A stretch of 64,000 bases of DNA from Lyngbya aestuarii BL J (GTDB lineage Bacteria > Cyanobacteriota > Cyanobacteriia > Cyanobacteriales > Microcoleaceae). The notes below the pieces were generated by a model. The model was not told where the DNA came from and did no database searches. It saw nothing but the letters and a program-made list of their open reading frames with translations. This document shows, piece after piece, positions 46,701 through 55,143 of the stretch. The position numbers and the translations under genes are program-made. Every line of letters begins with the position of its first letter. Within the stretch, counting starts at the first letter, position 1. The stretch covers positions 1-64,000 of the forward strand of contig NZ_AUZM01000001.1 in the NCBI RefSeq assembly GCF_000478195.2, in the 5' to 3' direction.

Positions 46701-47108
46701 TTTGTCTCGTTGATAGCTTCGTAAAGCGGCTGTTACCGTTAAACAAAGATCAGTTTCACTCCAAGGTTTAGCAATATAGCGATACAGACTCGCAGAATTG
46801 ACAGCCTTGCCAATTGCGACGGTACTTGCTTGTCCGGTGAGCAGGATTTTTAAGGTTTTACTAGAGCATTCGTGAATCTGCTTGAGAAGTTCGTCCCCTG
46901 TCATTTTGGGCATGATTAGATCAGAAATAACCAGGGGAATTTCAACCTGATCGAGTTGTAGTTCTTCGATAATTTCTAATGCTTCTTCTCCGCTTTCTGC
47001 CAGTTCAATGTTGTATTTTTCTCCCAAATAGGGTAAGAGCTGATCTCGGAGACTAATCAGCACAACTCGTTCATCATCTACACAAATAATAGTAGGTTTT
47101 CCCATCAC
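43785..47108 (-). CDS. Hybrid sensor histidine kinase (REC-PAS-GAF-PAS-HisKA-HATPase-REC)
   Basis: 1,107 residues. Order: receiver (about 5-125, Asp in VISDLIMPKMTG), coiled coil, PAS (about 190-315), GAF (about 335-495), PAS (about 500-630), HisKA with SEFLANMSHELRTPLNGIL (His near 649), HATPase (about 755-890; N-box NLISNAIKF, G-boxes VQDTGIGIP and GTGLGLAI), second receiver (about 918-1035; DIIITDLVMPQMDG), and a short helical tail. No transmembrane segment is seen. GAF motifs do not show a clear bilin-binding cysteine. It is upstream of the RR-GGDEF gene by 25 bases. Confidence 0.94.
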   Translation of the reverse strand: MMGKPTIICVDDERVVLISLRDQLLPYLGEKYNIELAESGEEALEIIEELQLDQVEIPLVISDLIMPKMTGDELLKQIHECSSKTLKILLTGQASTVAIGKAVNSASLYRYIAKPWSETDLCLTVTAALRSYQRDKQLSEQNAALHKINQELEQLNVSLEQKVAERTWELEEKNRLLKREEEQLRKSEERWQLALRGSNDGIWDWNVQTNESFYSTRWKEMLGYEDHEIGNTLDEWSDRVHPEDLPPTLAAIEDHIKRKTTYFTFEFRMRCKNGDYKWILSRGQALFDENEEAVRFAGSHADISDRKRAEEALEYRAQKDNLLSRISEQFLNQDTDTAIHLTLQATGEFIGCDRVYVFRYTDNHTKLTQTHEWCAPNVPSFIQDYQGVPIEVFPWFVQTILKGKPFQVSSIAQLPDEAEAEKAELKRLTTQSLLILPMQLTGADVNQNVGFIGLDNVRSPRVWNQEDINLVRRVGALIAIAQAKNEAERALRDSEARFAGILDNADEAIISIDETQHITLFNQGAEKIFGYSQAEVLGQALDILLPLRYVDAHHQHIKDFTQAPLSARKMSERNTVFGRRRDGEEFPIEASISKLELGNKRIYTAFVRDITKRKRAEEELKRAKAAADSASRAKSEFLANMSHELRTPLNGILGYAQILQRDKNITPQQRKGLGVIKQCGSHLLTLINDILDLSKIEAQKLELHPTDFDFLTFLCGVSEICRVRAEQKNISFTYQTSQHLPKSLHADEKRVRQVLINLISNAIKFTDTGGVIFSAELIENGMATVCDVGHPDQCFTPPQCATHKIRFLVQDTGIGIPSEQIEKIFIPFEQVGDRFRKAEGTGLGLAITQKIVSMMDSTLNVESVVGKGSKFWVDLDLHESSEWVDASLLMPAIIRGYKGKKYTILVVDDRWDNRSILINMLEPLGFQLVEATHGEEGVEKAIICQPDIIITDLVMPQMDGFEMTRKLRQIPEFKHTNIIATSASVFSLDRQKSQESGCDAFLPKPLQLEDLLETLQSLLKISWIYEDNEIPIGMSYSAKYDKNVDVLLPYRSELITVKEALEIGDFETIEQEAERLKSLDQSYVGFAVKLLEMAQEFDEEGIINLIK

Positions 47109-47476
47109 TTTCCCCTCGAGAGTTGAGGTCTTTCTAATCTTTTCGCCGGGATATTTAGAAACTTTTATAGAGATTTTTAACTTTGATTTTATTTTTCAGG
47201 TCTAGATTTACAAAAGATCAGTTAAAGTGCATATTATAGTTCATGATGTGGACGGATTGAAATTAATCAAGGAAATCTTAATCCTGATCATAATTTTTAC
47301 AGAGTATAGAATTAATTCCTGACTAAATTTACCCCCTCGGATGAGCGAGTCAACGGATGAATGATGCGATTAACCCGAGCGCAAATGGCCGATTTAAAGA
47401 CAGACTATTTTCCCACCTTGATCAGAGGATAAGCTAAAATTTCCACCTGATCAGTTCAATCTGAACAAATTTCCAT
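47109..47476. other. Intergenic stretch between two kinase genes
   Basis: About 370 AT-rich bases. A very short plus-strand frame (from about 47358, 26 codons) reads like the start of a protein but is too short to call. No repeats or hairpins of note. The promoter of the hybrid kinase should be here. Confidence 0.35.
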
Positions 47477-49198
47477 CTAAGATTTAGCAGTATTGTCAAT
47501 AGGTATCCATACTGTAAAACTTGTCCGTCCCGGTTGACTCTCCACTTCAATATGTCCCTGGTGTTGCTCGACAATCTGGCGAGAAATATCTAATCCTAAA
47601 CCTGTTCCAACTCCTACTGCTTTGGTGGTGAAGAATGGGTCAAAAATTTGGTCTTGAATCTCGATGGGTATCCCACAACCAGAATCGGTAATTTGCACCC
47701 GGATAAAATTCTGATGGCGAGTTCCAGTAATCTCTAGTTTCCCTTGACTTCCCATCGCCTGAATTGCATTCTGAATGAGATTAGCCCAAACTTGATTGAG
47801 TTGTTCAGGATAACACCGAATTCCGGGTAGATTTCCATAGTTGGTACTGACTTGAATACCTTGTTTAAACTGATGTTGATAAAGGACTAAAACAGTATCA
47901 ATCTCCTCAGAAATTTGGGCGGTAATCATGCAACTACAGCGATCTGAATGCACATACTGTTTCAGTGCCGTAACAATCGTTGAAGCTTTATCAACGGCTA
48001 ATTTAATATTTTCACTATTTCTATATTGCAACACCAGATAATAAGCGGTTTCTAAAATCATCATCGAGTTAGACGCTTGTAAAAGGCGTAATAGAGGAGG
48101 TTCTACATCTGTGATTCCCATTTCGACTAACATTGAAGCGAGAGTTTCAGCTTGTTCGATCTTGTGATTAGTTAACTCTTTTTCTAATGTTCGTTTTAAC
48201 TGACGTTCTTCTCGAAAAGAGAGGGGGAGATTACTGGGGCGAGTTGCGGCGAGTAGAGTCAGAAAATCTTCTTGCTGAGTTGTCGAAAGTTCTTTGAGGA
48301 GAAGTGGCAGTTTTTCTAACGTATGTTCTAGGGCGTTAGATAGGTTTTGAACAGAAGCATAAATTGCCCCTAAAGGAGTATTAATTTCGTGAGCAATGCC
48401 AGTAATTAGCTGTCCAAGAGCGACCATTTTCTCGGATTGTACAAGTTTTTTTTGTGTTTGTTTTAATTCGCCAGTTACCCGTTCTCGTGCTTGAGTCTGT
48501 TCAGCTACTTTTTGATGAAGATTATTGTAGCGGTAAGCATTGTTTAATGCAATTGCTATTTGAGGAGACAAGCGGTTGAGGAGTTCTTTAAAAACAGGTG
48601 TAAAAGCGTTTGTAATAAAATAGTTTTCTAAATACAAAACCCCAATGAGTTTATCCTGACATCGGAGGGGAAAACAGAATAAAGATTGGGGCTTAACCAG
48701 ACAACTTGGACTCAGATCAACCTCTTGAGAAATATCATTCAACACCAGAGGAGTTTGAAGGTGAAGGACACGACTGACAATCGGCATCAAGAGCGAACTT
48801 TCGGCTGTTTCTAACGGTAGGGATTTTAAGATTTGTACAGAATGAGACTCAAGACTTCCAGAAGCTTCGATGACCCAATCACCGGATTTTTCTAAAATCA
48901 ACCACGCCTTACTGACCACTTCGGTTTCGAGGATAAGATTGATCAGGGTCAGCAGAAGGTTGTCAAGTTCGAGTTCTTGAGAGAGGCTTTGATAAGCAGC
49001 GAGTAGCCAATCGAGATCAAGCGTTGTCGAAAAGTTGGGGCCAAAAGTTTTCTGTTGTCGAAAGAAAGGTTCACTCAGAGTCTGTCCATCGGGAAGTTGA
49101 CAAGATAGAAAGGACGCTGCACCTGATGATTGAAAATTATTGTGATCGCGAAGCCTGGGCTTGCTGGTATTGCGATTCGGTCGCCTGATATATTCCAT
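47477..49198 (-). CDS. GAF-domain sensor histidine kinase
   Basis: 573 residues from ATG 49198, preceded by AGAGGGA at four bases; the frame is open to GTG 49255. A GAF domain (about 55-225, with LFCFPLRCQDKLIGVLYLEN) is followed by a coiled coil and a kinase core with GQLITGIAHEINTPLGAI (probable phospho-His) and a long helical insert (about 300-395) between the H-box and the ATP domain. HATPase motifs are NLIQNAIQAMG, ITDSGCGIP and GVGTGLGLDISRQI. Its phosphorylation partner is not obvious. Same strand as the hybrid kinase, but 368 bases upstream of it. Confidence 0.92.
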   Translation of the reverse strand: MEYIRRPNRNTSKPRLRDHNNFQSSGAASFLSCQLPDGQTLSEPFFRQQKTFGPNFSTTLDLDWLLAAYQSLSQELELDNLLLTLINLILETEVVSKAWLILEKSGDWVIEASGSLESHSVQILKSLPLETAESSLLMPIVSRVLHLQTPLVLNDISQEVDLSPSCLVKPQSLFCFPLRCQDKLIGVLYLENYFITNAFTPVFKELLNRLSPQIAIALNNAYRYNNLHQKVAEQTQARERVTGELKQTQKKLVQSEKMVALGQLITGIAHEINTPLGAIYASVQNLSNALEHTLEKLPLLLKELSTTQQEDFLTLLAATRPSNLPLSFREERQLKRTLEKELTNHKIEQAETLASMLVEMGITDVEPPLLRLLQASNSMMILETAYYLVLQYRNSENIKLAVDKASTIVTALKQYVHSDRCSCMITAQISEEIDTVLVLYQHQFKQGIQVSTNYGNLPGIRCYPEQLNQVWANLIQNAIQAMGSQGKLEITGTRHQNFIRVQITDSGCGIPIEIQDQIFDPFFTTKAVGVGTGLGLDISRQIVEQHQGHIEVESQPGRTSFTVWIPIDNTAKS

Positions 49199-49676
49199 TA
49201 GTCCCTCTGAAAAATCAACCCGAGTCCCTGATGGGTAAGTTTCCCGTGACAACACTATACATGGTGCTGAAAGTCAACCTTTATTTTAGCGATGTGTTCT
49301 AGCGGATGCGCGATTTTGGGTTTTTTTCAAACTCTCCTCAAGTCGGATACATTTGGAGTCATTCTCCTATATGATTGATTTGAGATCTTTTTCTCTGGAT
49401 AGATTTTGAATCAGAATCAACGTTTGCATTTTTAGGAACTCGGCCAATCATCAGCAGTTTGCGGCTCGGCTTGTTTGATCCTGAATTTGATCTTGCCGTT
49501 TGTGACTCTAACTGCTAGGCTAGCTGACTAAGACGGTGATCTGAATTTTATCTTTTTAAACTTGGGCATCCTGATTTTAGAAAGGATTGACTGAAGCTGA
49601 TCAACACCGATCGCGCTCTTGCAATCTCAATATTTTTTTCAAAAAAACACGATTTACAACAAAAACACTGAATATT
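49199..49676. other. Divergent spacer between kinase and protease
   Basis: About 480 bases. The protease reading frame is open back to 49587 (TTG) but those codons do not encode a signal. Several Ts and short dyads occur, but I can assign no promoter or RNA with confidence. Confidence 0.35.
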
Positions 49677-50552
49677 ATGCTTTCTGTACAATACAAATCA
49701 AATAAAAACCGTTTTGCTGCCGTTTCTCAAGCTTCTCGTTCATTTTTAAAAACTGTATTATTGGGAACTCAGGTCATTGGCGCATCGTTATTGTTCCTGG
49801 GGGCTAATCTCCCGGCGGCAGAGAGCCAAACTCCTTCCTATTCTGTGGGTTACACGATGTCTTCCCCTTCTCCTTCTGAAAACGTCCCGGCTTCGATCTC
49901 TGAAATGGCCCAAAAGGTAACAGTAAGAATTTTTGCTAACCGAAGTGTGGGATCGGGCGTGATTATCAATCGTTCTGGACAAGGATACACAGTTGTCACA
50001 AATGCTCATGTTGTTGAAAATAACTCCGGCAATTTTATGATTTTGACCACAGATGGCCAAATGCACGGAGGCCGCCTGGTTTCCTCATCTCGAAATCTTG
50101 ATGTTGCGGTACTACAGTTTAATAGTAGTGGCTCCTATCAAGTGGCAAAGCGGGGAGATAGCAGTCGGGTTGCAGTCGGAGAAACAGTCGTTGCTGCGGG
50201 ATTTCCGAATTGGTTGAATAGTCCAGGACGGATGCAAGACACTCGGGAGTGGGGAAATCGGCCGTTTCAACTCACTCAAGGTCAAGTGGGAATGGTACCG
50301 AACCGAAGCTTAGTTGAAGGGTATCAACTGGGTTATACCAACGACATTCGTAGTGGAATGAGTGGTGGCCCGGTATTTAACCAACGCGGTGAACTGATTG
50401 GGATTAACGGTCGTTCTAAGTTTGCCCTCTCCGCAGATAAGGTCTATCGTTATAGTGATGGCTCTAGCCCTTCTCCAGAACAAGTTCAACAAATGAAAAC
50501 ACTGAGTTGGGCAATTCCGGTTTCTTATCTGTCGTTACAAGGACTGTCTTAA
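49677..50552 (+). CDS. Secreted trypsin-like (S1C/HhoA-like) serine protease
   Basis: 291 residues from ATG 49677. N-terminal signal/anchor about 30-50 (LLGTQVIGASLLFLGANLPAAES). Then a chymotrypsin-fold domain: His in TVVTNAHVVE (about 109), Asp in RNLDVAVLQF (about 141) and Ser in RSGMSGGPVFN (about 228), the intact triad. No PDZ domain follows, so it is shorter than DegP/HhoA. Such proteases act outside the cytoplasm on misfolded or specific envelope proteins. It converges with four small exported-protein genes (50688-52348), possible substrates or partners by position only. Confidence 0.9.
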   Translation: MLSVQYKSNKNRFAAVSQASRSFLKTVLLGTQVIGASLLFLGANLPAAESQTPSYSVGYTMSSPSPSENVPASISEMAQKVTVRIFANRSVGSGVIINRSGQGYTVVTNAHVVENNSGNFMILTTDGQMHGGRLVSSSRNLDVAVLQFNSSGSYQVAKRGDSSRVAVGETVVAAGFPNWLNSPGRMQDTREWGNRPFQLTQGQVGMVPNRSLVEGYQLGYTNDIRSGMSGGPVFNQRGELIGINGRSKFALSADKVYRYSDGSSPSPEQVQQMKTLSWAIPVSYLSLQGLS

Positions 50553-50687
50553 TTGCTTTATCAACGATTTTTAACCCGCCTGTGGTTGTGGTGAGTTGGT
50601 CGATGATTCGTCAATCAACCGATATCTCTCAATTGTTGTCACTCTACTTCTTGTACCTGCTTACCTGAGAAATTCTCATTTCCAAGA

Positions 50688-50948
50688 TTACTGGTTTTGA
50701 ATTTTGGAGACAGAAATCTCTGAACCTGTAGTGGGGTCTGTCACTTCGTAGCGATAGATAGTGACTCCACCTTGTCTAATCCGATTGATTTCTTCGGTAT
50801 GATCTTCACTGTGGTATCGAGCCGAAGGTGTTCTCGGAGTTTCAGAGATCACGCCGATCATTCCAATCGTGACTAAAGCAAGAGCAGCAGAAACTTTGAA
50901 GGGGTTATTCAGGCTTTGGTTGTTGGGTTTGATGGATCTGCCAAACAT
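50688..50948 (-). CDS. Small exported or membrane-anchored protein
   Basis: 86 residues. A hydrophobic helix (about 19-36, VSAALALVTIGMIGVIS) follows a polar start. The rest is polar and ends YRYEVTDPTTGSEISVSKIQNQ. GGAGA lies nine bases before the ATG, which supports a real gene. No family recognised. The beta-rich C-terminus may be a small periplasmic domain. It follows the 51048 gene by about 100 bases in the same direction. Confidence 0.6.
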   Translation of the reverse strand: MFGRSIKPNNQSLNNPFKVSAALALVTIGMIGVISETPRTPSARYHSEDHTEEINRIRQGGVTIYRYEVTDPTTGSEISVSKIQNQ

Positions 50949-51047
50949 GATAGATTCTCCTGTTGATCGGGTTGAGATAGTTGAATTGAGATAATTGCAG
51001 GGTGAATAGCACTGAGGTGATGGACTTTTTCTAGATGTCAGAAAGCT

Positions 51048-51272
51048 TCATTGTCCAACTTGATTGGAGATTTTCATCTCAGAAGTCTTACACTCTGTTA
51101 AAGATTCAAAGTCTGATTCGAGGTTCGCTGCCAGTTGACGGTTTTGTGACTTAGCATGAGCCTGAAGACTGAGAGCGGTAATCATGGCGATCGCCATAAT
51201 GCAGGCTTCTGTGATGGTTAGGTTTGAGCTTTCAATCCTCTGTGGAATAGATGCTTTCTTGACCGAGTTCAT
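51048..51272 (-). CDS. Small exported protein, uncertain
   Basis: 74 residues with a hydrophobic segment (about 20-42, TEACIMAIAMITALSLQAHA) and a possible cleavage after AHA; the mature part is short and polar. It starts five bases after the stop of the preceding gene (51278-51610), implying translational coupling, its main support. No family recognised. Confidence 0.5.
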   Translation of the reverse strand: MNSVKKASIPQRIESSNLTITEACIMAIAMITALSLQAHAKSQNRQLAANLESDFESLTECKTSEMKISNQVGQ

Positions 51273-51277
51273 AGAAA

Positions 51278-51610
51278 CTAGAAGTAACGTTTGAGTTTGT
51301 TATTCTCCCAGTCAACTTCTACTTCCCATCTCTGATGATTTTTATCCATCTGTGAGTTAATATTTTCACTCACTTGATTGAGATTGTTGCGCGATAGCCC
51401 AGGTTGAGACTGAACTTCTAATTGATCTAAACTGACGCTCAACTGATTATTGTTGAGATCTTGATCAATAACTTGATTGTTAGTCTCGTGAACCTCTTGC
51501 ACTCTAGAATAAGAAGTTGTTGTCACTGCGGAGATTTCTTCTTGAGCGGCGGAGGGATTGGCAAAGCTAGACAATAGAAGCAGTGCGGTAGTGAGTTGTA
51601 TTGCTTTCAT
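51278..51610 (-). CDS. Small secreted protein
   Basis: 110 residues from ATG 51610 (GAGGG upstream; the frame is open to 51664). Signal peptide MKAIQLTTALLLLSSFANPSAAQ, then an Asn/Gln-rich polar mature part (VIDQDLNNNQLSVSLDQLEVQSQ) ending WENNKLKRYF. No family recognised. Composition suggests an extracellular or matrix-type polypeptide. It is the first gene of a pair with 51048-51272. Confidence 0.65.
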   Translation of the reverse strand: MKAIQLTTALLLLSSFANPSAAQEEISAVTTTSYSRVQEVHETNNQVIDQDLNNNQLSVSLDQLEVQSQPGLSRNNLNQVSENINSQMDKNHQRWEVEVDWENNKLKRYF

Positions 51611-51769
51611 GGTTAGCCCTCGTGAAGTTCTAAAGGTTGACGATTCTTCAATCAAGGCGATCAATGAGTTGAGCAGCGTTTAGCTTTGGAGAAAGACAGG
51701 AGTTGCAGAATAACGTCTGTATCTATTGAGAGGTTTTTGACAACTCCTGAAATTCTGGGGTAAGCTCAA

Positions 51770-52348
51770 TTAGTTGTAAAGCGGCTCACCACTCGCAGTT
51801 GCATCTCCAAAGTCTTGGAGGTGTTCAACGAACACATCGCCTTGATCCCGATTTCCTGGAGATAAAGTGAACACTACATTTTGGAAGTTAGCGTCACCGG
51901 GTTCTTCTGAGGCGAAGATTACGCCTTCGTAGTTAACGACTCCGGCTTGGTACATTTCTTCTAAACTGGTCACGCCTAAAGAGTCAGCCAAGTTTGTTAA
52001 ACGAGTGCTAACTGCCGCAGCGCGACGGTCAGGAGTGTAAGATCCTTGAGGATCACTAGAAGAAAGAGTAACTTGCCAAATTACTAAAGGTTCAGATGCA
52101 ACCTGGACGACTTCCCGTTTCAGTAAAGAATTTCCACCGAGAAGACCAGGATAACGAGTGTCGTAGGTTTCCCGTACAATCATGGGAACCGTACCATATT
52201 GATTGTTTTCGGCGTCGATTTCAACAGTTTGAAAGACAACCCGTTCTTGAGTAAAAGTATCCGGTTGAGCTTTGGCTTGGGAAATACCAACGACTAAACC
52301 AGCAGTGACGATAGCAGTGGTGACGAATGCTTTGATTGTGCTTTTCAT
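51770..52348 (-). CDS. Secreted COP23-like protein
   Basis: 192 residues with a clear signal peptide (MKSTIKAFVTTAIVTAGLVVGISQAKA, cleavage before QPD) and GGAGGG before the ATG. The mature part resembles the cyanobacterial COP23 domain: PLVIWQVTLSS...YTPDRRAAAVSTRLTNLA, MYQAGVVNYEGVIFAS and NVVFTLSPGNRD. Typical COP23 members have cysteines in these blocks; none are present here. COP23 is a circadian-expressed membrane protein of Cyanothece with unknown role. It is the first of four leftward small exported genes, about 160 bases from the next. Confidence 0.8.
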   Translation of the reverse strand: MKSTIKAFVTTAIVTAGLVVGISQAKAQPDTFTQERVVFQTVEIDAENNQYGTVPMIVRETYDTRYPGLLGGNSLLKREVVQVASEPLVIWQVTLSSSDPQGSYTPDRRAAAVSTRLTNLADSLGVTSLEEMYQAGVVNYEGVIFASEEPGDANFQNVVFTLSPGNRDQGDVFVEHLQDFGDATASGEPLYN

Positions 52349-53274
52349 GAGTTAGACCCTCCAGGTGCTTTAAAGAGAGGTTGTTTTGTTCGGTATGTTC
52401 TAAGATTAAAACAATCCTATAGCCCTGTCAGTAAGAACAAAGTAATGTGTTCTAGAAGTTTTTTGGGTGGGTGTGTTAGCTGAAAGTTAGCCAAAAGTGA
52501 TCGAAAAGTAAGTGAGATTTGAGAGTGTTGTATTTCTTCTTACAATCTCAAGGCTACTTCTTTCTCTCTTTAGGGTTATATAAGTAATTTTACTCCTATT
52601 TGTACTTTTTGAATAAAGGCAAAAAATATTATTTAAAATTTGATGAGAGGAATTATCTAGCGTCTCTGTTCAGTCGATTATTAGGATTTTTCTCTCTCTA
52701 GAGTAACGAATATGAAAAGGTTATAGATAGATTAGATAATTAGGATACAAACCCAATATAGAGTGATTTTATATCTTTTGAGGAGAGGATTTACACTCTA
52801 TCGCTCTAAAAAAGAAGTTAAGCTATTTTATCATTGTTTTAATTATTTAATCAAAGAAAAAATAAAAATTATTCATCATTAACGTTTCTCTTTTTATTAG
52901 ATAAATAGCTCAAAAAAAAGAAAACAATCAGTAAATTTCTGTAATTAAAGTTACAAAATATAAAAATTTAAACATTCTGCTTTTAATCGAGTCAGATGAT
53001 GATCCAGCATTTGCGTGCCTTGTATCTTATATAGAGTGCTATGAGCTTGGCTGAGGACATATTTTCCAACCCGAACCGAGTCAGGAAGGAGAACTGTTGT
53101 TCTCACTGAGTTTAGTTGCACTATATATATAAGGTGTATTCAAGTCAGCGAGTTCTGAGTATCGCTATGCGCGCTCGTCAGACTAAAATTTGATGGGTGA
53201 GGTTCGGAGACCGTGATCCGTGAGAGCGAGTACCTGTAAACAGGTGTCAGGAGTCAGGAGAGAGGGAGAGTAAA
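52349..53274. other. Long AT-rich noncoding stretch with inverted repeats
   Basis: About 925 bases without a gene. Features: perfect 8-bp inverted repeat ATAGAGTG (52758-52765) and CACTCTAT (52794-52801), with an A-run just after; ACCTGT/ACAGGT hairpin (53232-53245); and a GC-richer part (about 53000-53274) downstream of tnpB, where the guide RNA and right end of that element should lie. The AT-rich half probably includes the promoter region for the COP23-like gene. Confidence 0.45.
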
Positions 53275-54454
53275 CTACCTACACTTCCGGTAGGGTAAGT
53301 GTAGGCTTTCAGTAGCCCTAGAGTTAATGTCGCAAGACAATAGCTCTGAGCCTCTGGGCTGGTTTACAGAACAGCCCCACAGTTCAATCATCTTCGCGCC
53401 GTTGTAGTCAGCATCACAATTATTGCCGCAGTTTTCGCACTTAAAAGACTTATTGTTTCGGGTTCCGATGTGCAGACACTTCTGACAGGTTTGAGAAGTA
53501 TAAGACGGGGGGATAGCTATCACTTTCACCCCTTCTTTAATCCCTTTGTATTCGAGGAAGGCTCTCAATTGATAAAAAGCCCAGGAGTTGGAACGCCTGC
53601 GTTCTGTTTTGTTTCTGGGTTTTTGGTTGGTTCTCTCTCGAATTCCCGTCAAATCTTCCACGGCAACAATTGAGTCAGTGGCAATAGCTTCTCGAATGAT
53701 TGAACTGGAAATGTTGTGGTTTAACCACGATTGATACCTTTTTTCCCCTCCCGATAGCCGTTTCAAAATCTCTCTCGCCCGACGGCGTGTAGATCTTGTG
53801 CCTTGAGACGCTTTTTTCTGTAATGATGTCCGAGTCCTGAAATACTTGTCTCGGATGCTGCTGATATCTTTTCCCGACCAAGAATTACCCGTCGAGGTAA
53901 CGGCAATATCTCGCCTGCCAAAATCCACCCCAATTACATTTTTGGATTTTTTCAGCTTGGGCGCATCGGATTTTAGTTGGATATGGATATAAAAGTTGCC
54001 ATCTCGATGCTTGCAGACCTGAGCGGAAGTGGATGGGCGTCCTTGAAGTTTTCCGATGTGGTAATTGCTAACCCTCATCGGAACTTTAATCCGTTTTTCT
54101 GTCGTGCTGAGGCTGACCAAATACCCTTCTTCAATAATCCGAAAGGTTCGGGCATCGCAGTCAAAACTTGTCGGTTTAAATTCCCTGACTTTTCTCCGTT
54201 TCCGTTTGGCAGTTAATCGATTTGCTGCGACCCTCGCGCACGCCCTAACTACATGATTGGCTGTCAATCCAAATTGGGACTTAACATCGCTGTAGCAGAT
54301 TGCTTGGATGGAGTTTCTGTTGGTCAGATTTGAATTAACGTTGCCGTTGATCCAGTTGCAGGCATCAGCAAACGCCACCGCAGTTTTCTCGATTAATTGA
54401 GACTGCTCTGGGGTGGGTTGAAGGCGTACAACTAGCGTGATTGACTTGTTTCAC
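53275..54454 (-). pseudogene. tnpB: tnpB (IS200/IS605 family) with a 5' frameshift
   Basis: The main frame (54378-53275, 367 codons, GTG start) has RuvC-I GVDFGRRD, the middle Glu in VAVEDLTG, two CxxC zinc pairs (CQKC, CENC) and NCDADYNGAKMI, all canonical. Upstream, the same frame reads ITLVVRLQPTPEQSQLIEKT, the normal TnpB N-terminus, but has no start; a GTG (54454) reaches it only if one base is removed near AAGTCAATC. So either the gene is frameshifted or it uses a shortened start at 54378. No tnpA nearby. TnpB is an RNA-guided nuclease that promotes element persistence. Confidence 0.75.
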
Positions 54455-54504
54455 GGCAACTCAAAACTCACATAATGATATATTACCATACCGAAAATCG
54501 CTGT

Positions 54505-54559
54505 GCGGGTTTTCCTCCTCACACCAAATCAAAGATTATGGTGTGGGCTTCCAACCCGC
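54505..54559. repeat. Large imperfect inverted repeat upstream of the second tnpB
   Basis: GCGGGTT (54505-54511) pairs with AACCCGC (54553-54559), and inside it CACACCA (54520-54526) with TGGTGTG (54539-54545). It lies about 50 bases upstream of tnpB's 5' end and may be the left-end recognition hairpin of the element or a host repeat. Confidence 0.55.
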
Positions 54560-55143
54560 CGGAATGGTGAGTTGTAGTATTCTTTTTTTCAATTTCATAT
54601 CAGGGCTAGGTTATCAGCAAGCATTAATCGTCATAACAGCCAAATTAATCAAGCTGGGTTGAAAATCCCCTGAGTGCGTGAGACGATCACACAAATCTTC
54701 TGTAATTTTAAGGCTAAGTCAATATAGTTTTTTTTCTTTCTCATCCGGTATCATGTGATAGAAAGTCAATTTAACCCGAGAACCTGCTCAAAATCTTACC
54801 TCCGGAGATAGTGTTGTCATTCACTCAGGTCAACCGTTTGAGCATACTCTGAGTTGAGAACAAATCAAATCGAAACATCACTCAAGCTAACGAATTAGTA
54901 AACGGATATTAGTCACGGATCACATCAATTTTTATTAGAACGAACTCTCTCCCTATTGGCAAAATTGTCAAGAATTATAAGGCTCAATTGGATAAAAACC
55001 CTGGCTTTACAAAAGCTTTATCATTTTTTTTTTTTTTTTACAAAAGCTTTACACGCTTCTCTATCTTTATGGTGATTTTTTTCACTATTTTGTTTAAGAT
55101 GATAGAAGAGAAAAAGAAACAAAAGATCACCATCAAAGGAAGT
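54560..55143. other. Spacer with a 16-T run and a 15-base direct repeat
   Basis: No gene seen. A 15-base direct repeat, TTTACAAAAGCTTTA (55006-55020 and 55037-55051), flanks a run of 16 Ts (55024-55039). The reading frame of the following gene is open across this region, but the start at 55144 fits better. The promoter of the polysaccharide cluster should lie here. Confidence 0.5.

Noticed and set aside
47358-47440. Short plus-strand frame between kinases
   Set aside because: At about 26 codons, without domain or ribosome binding site, it cannot be supported.
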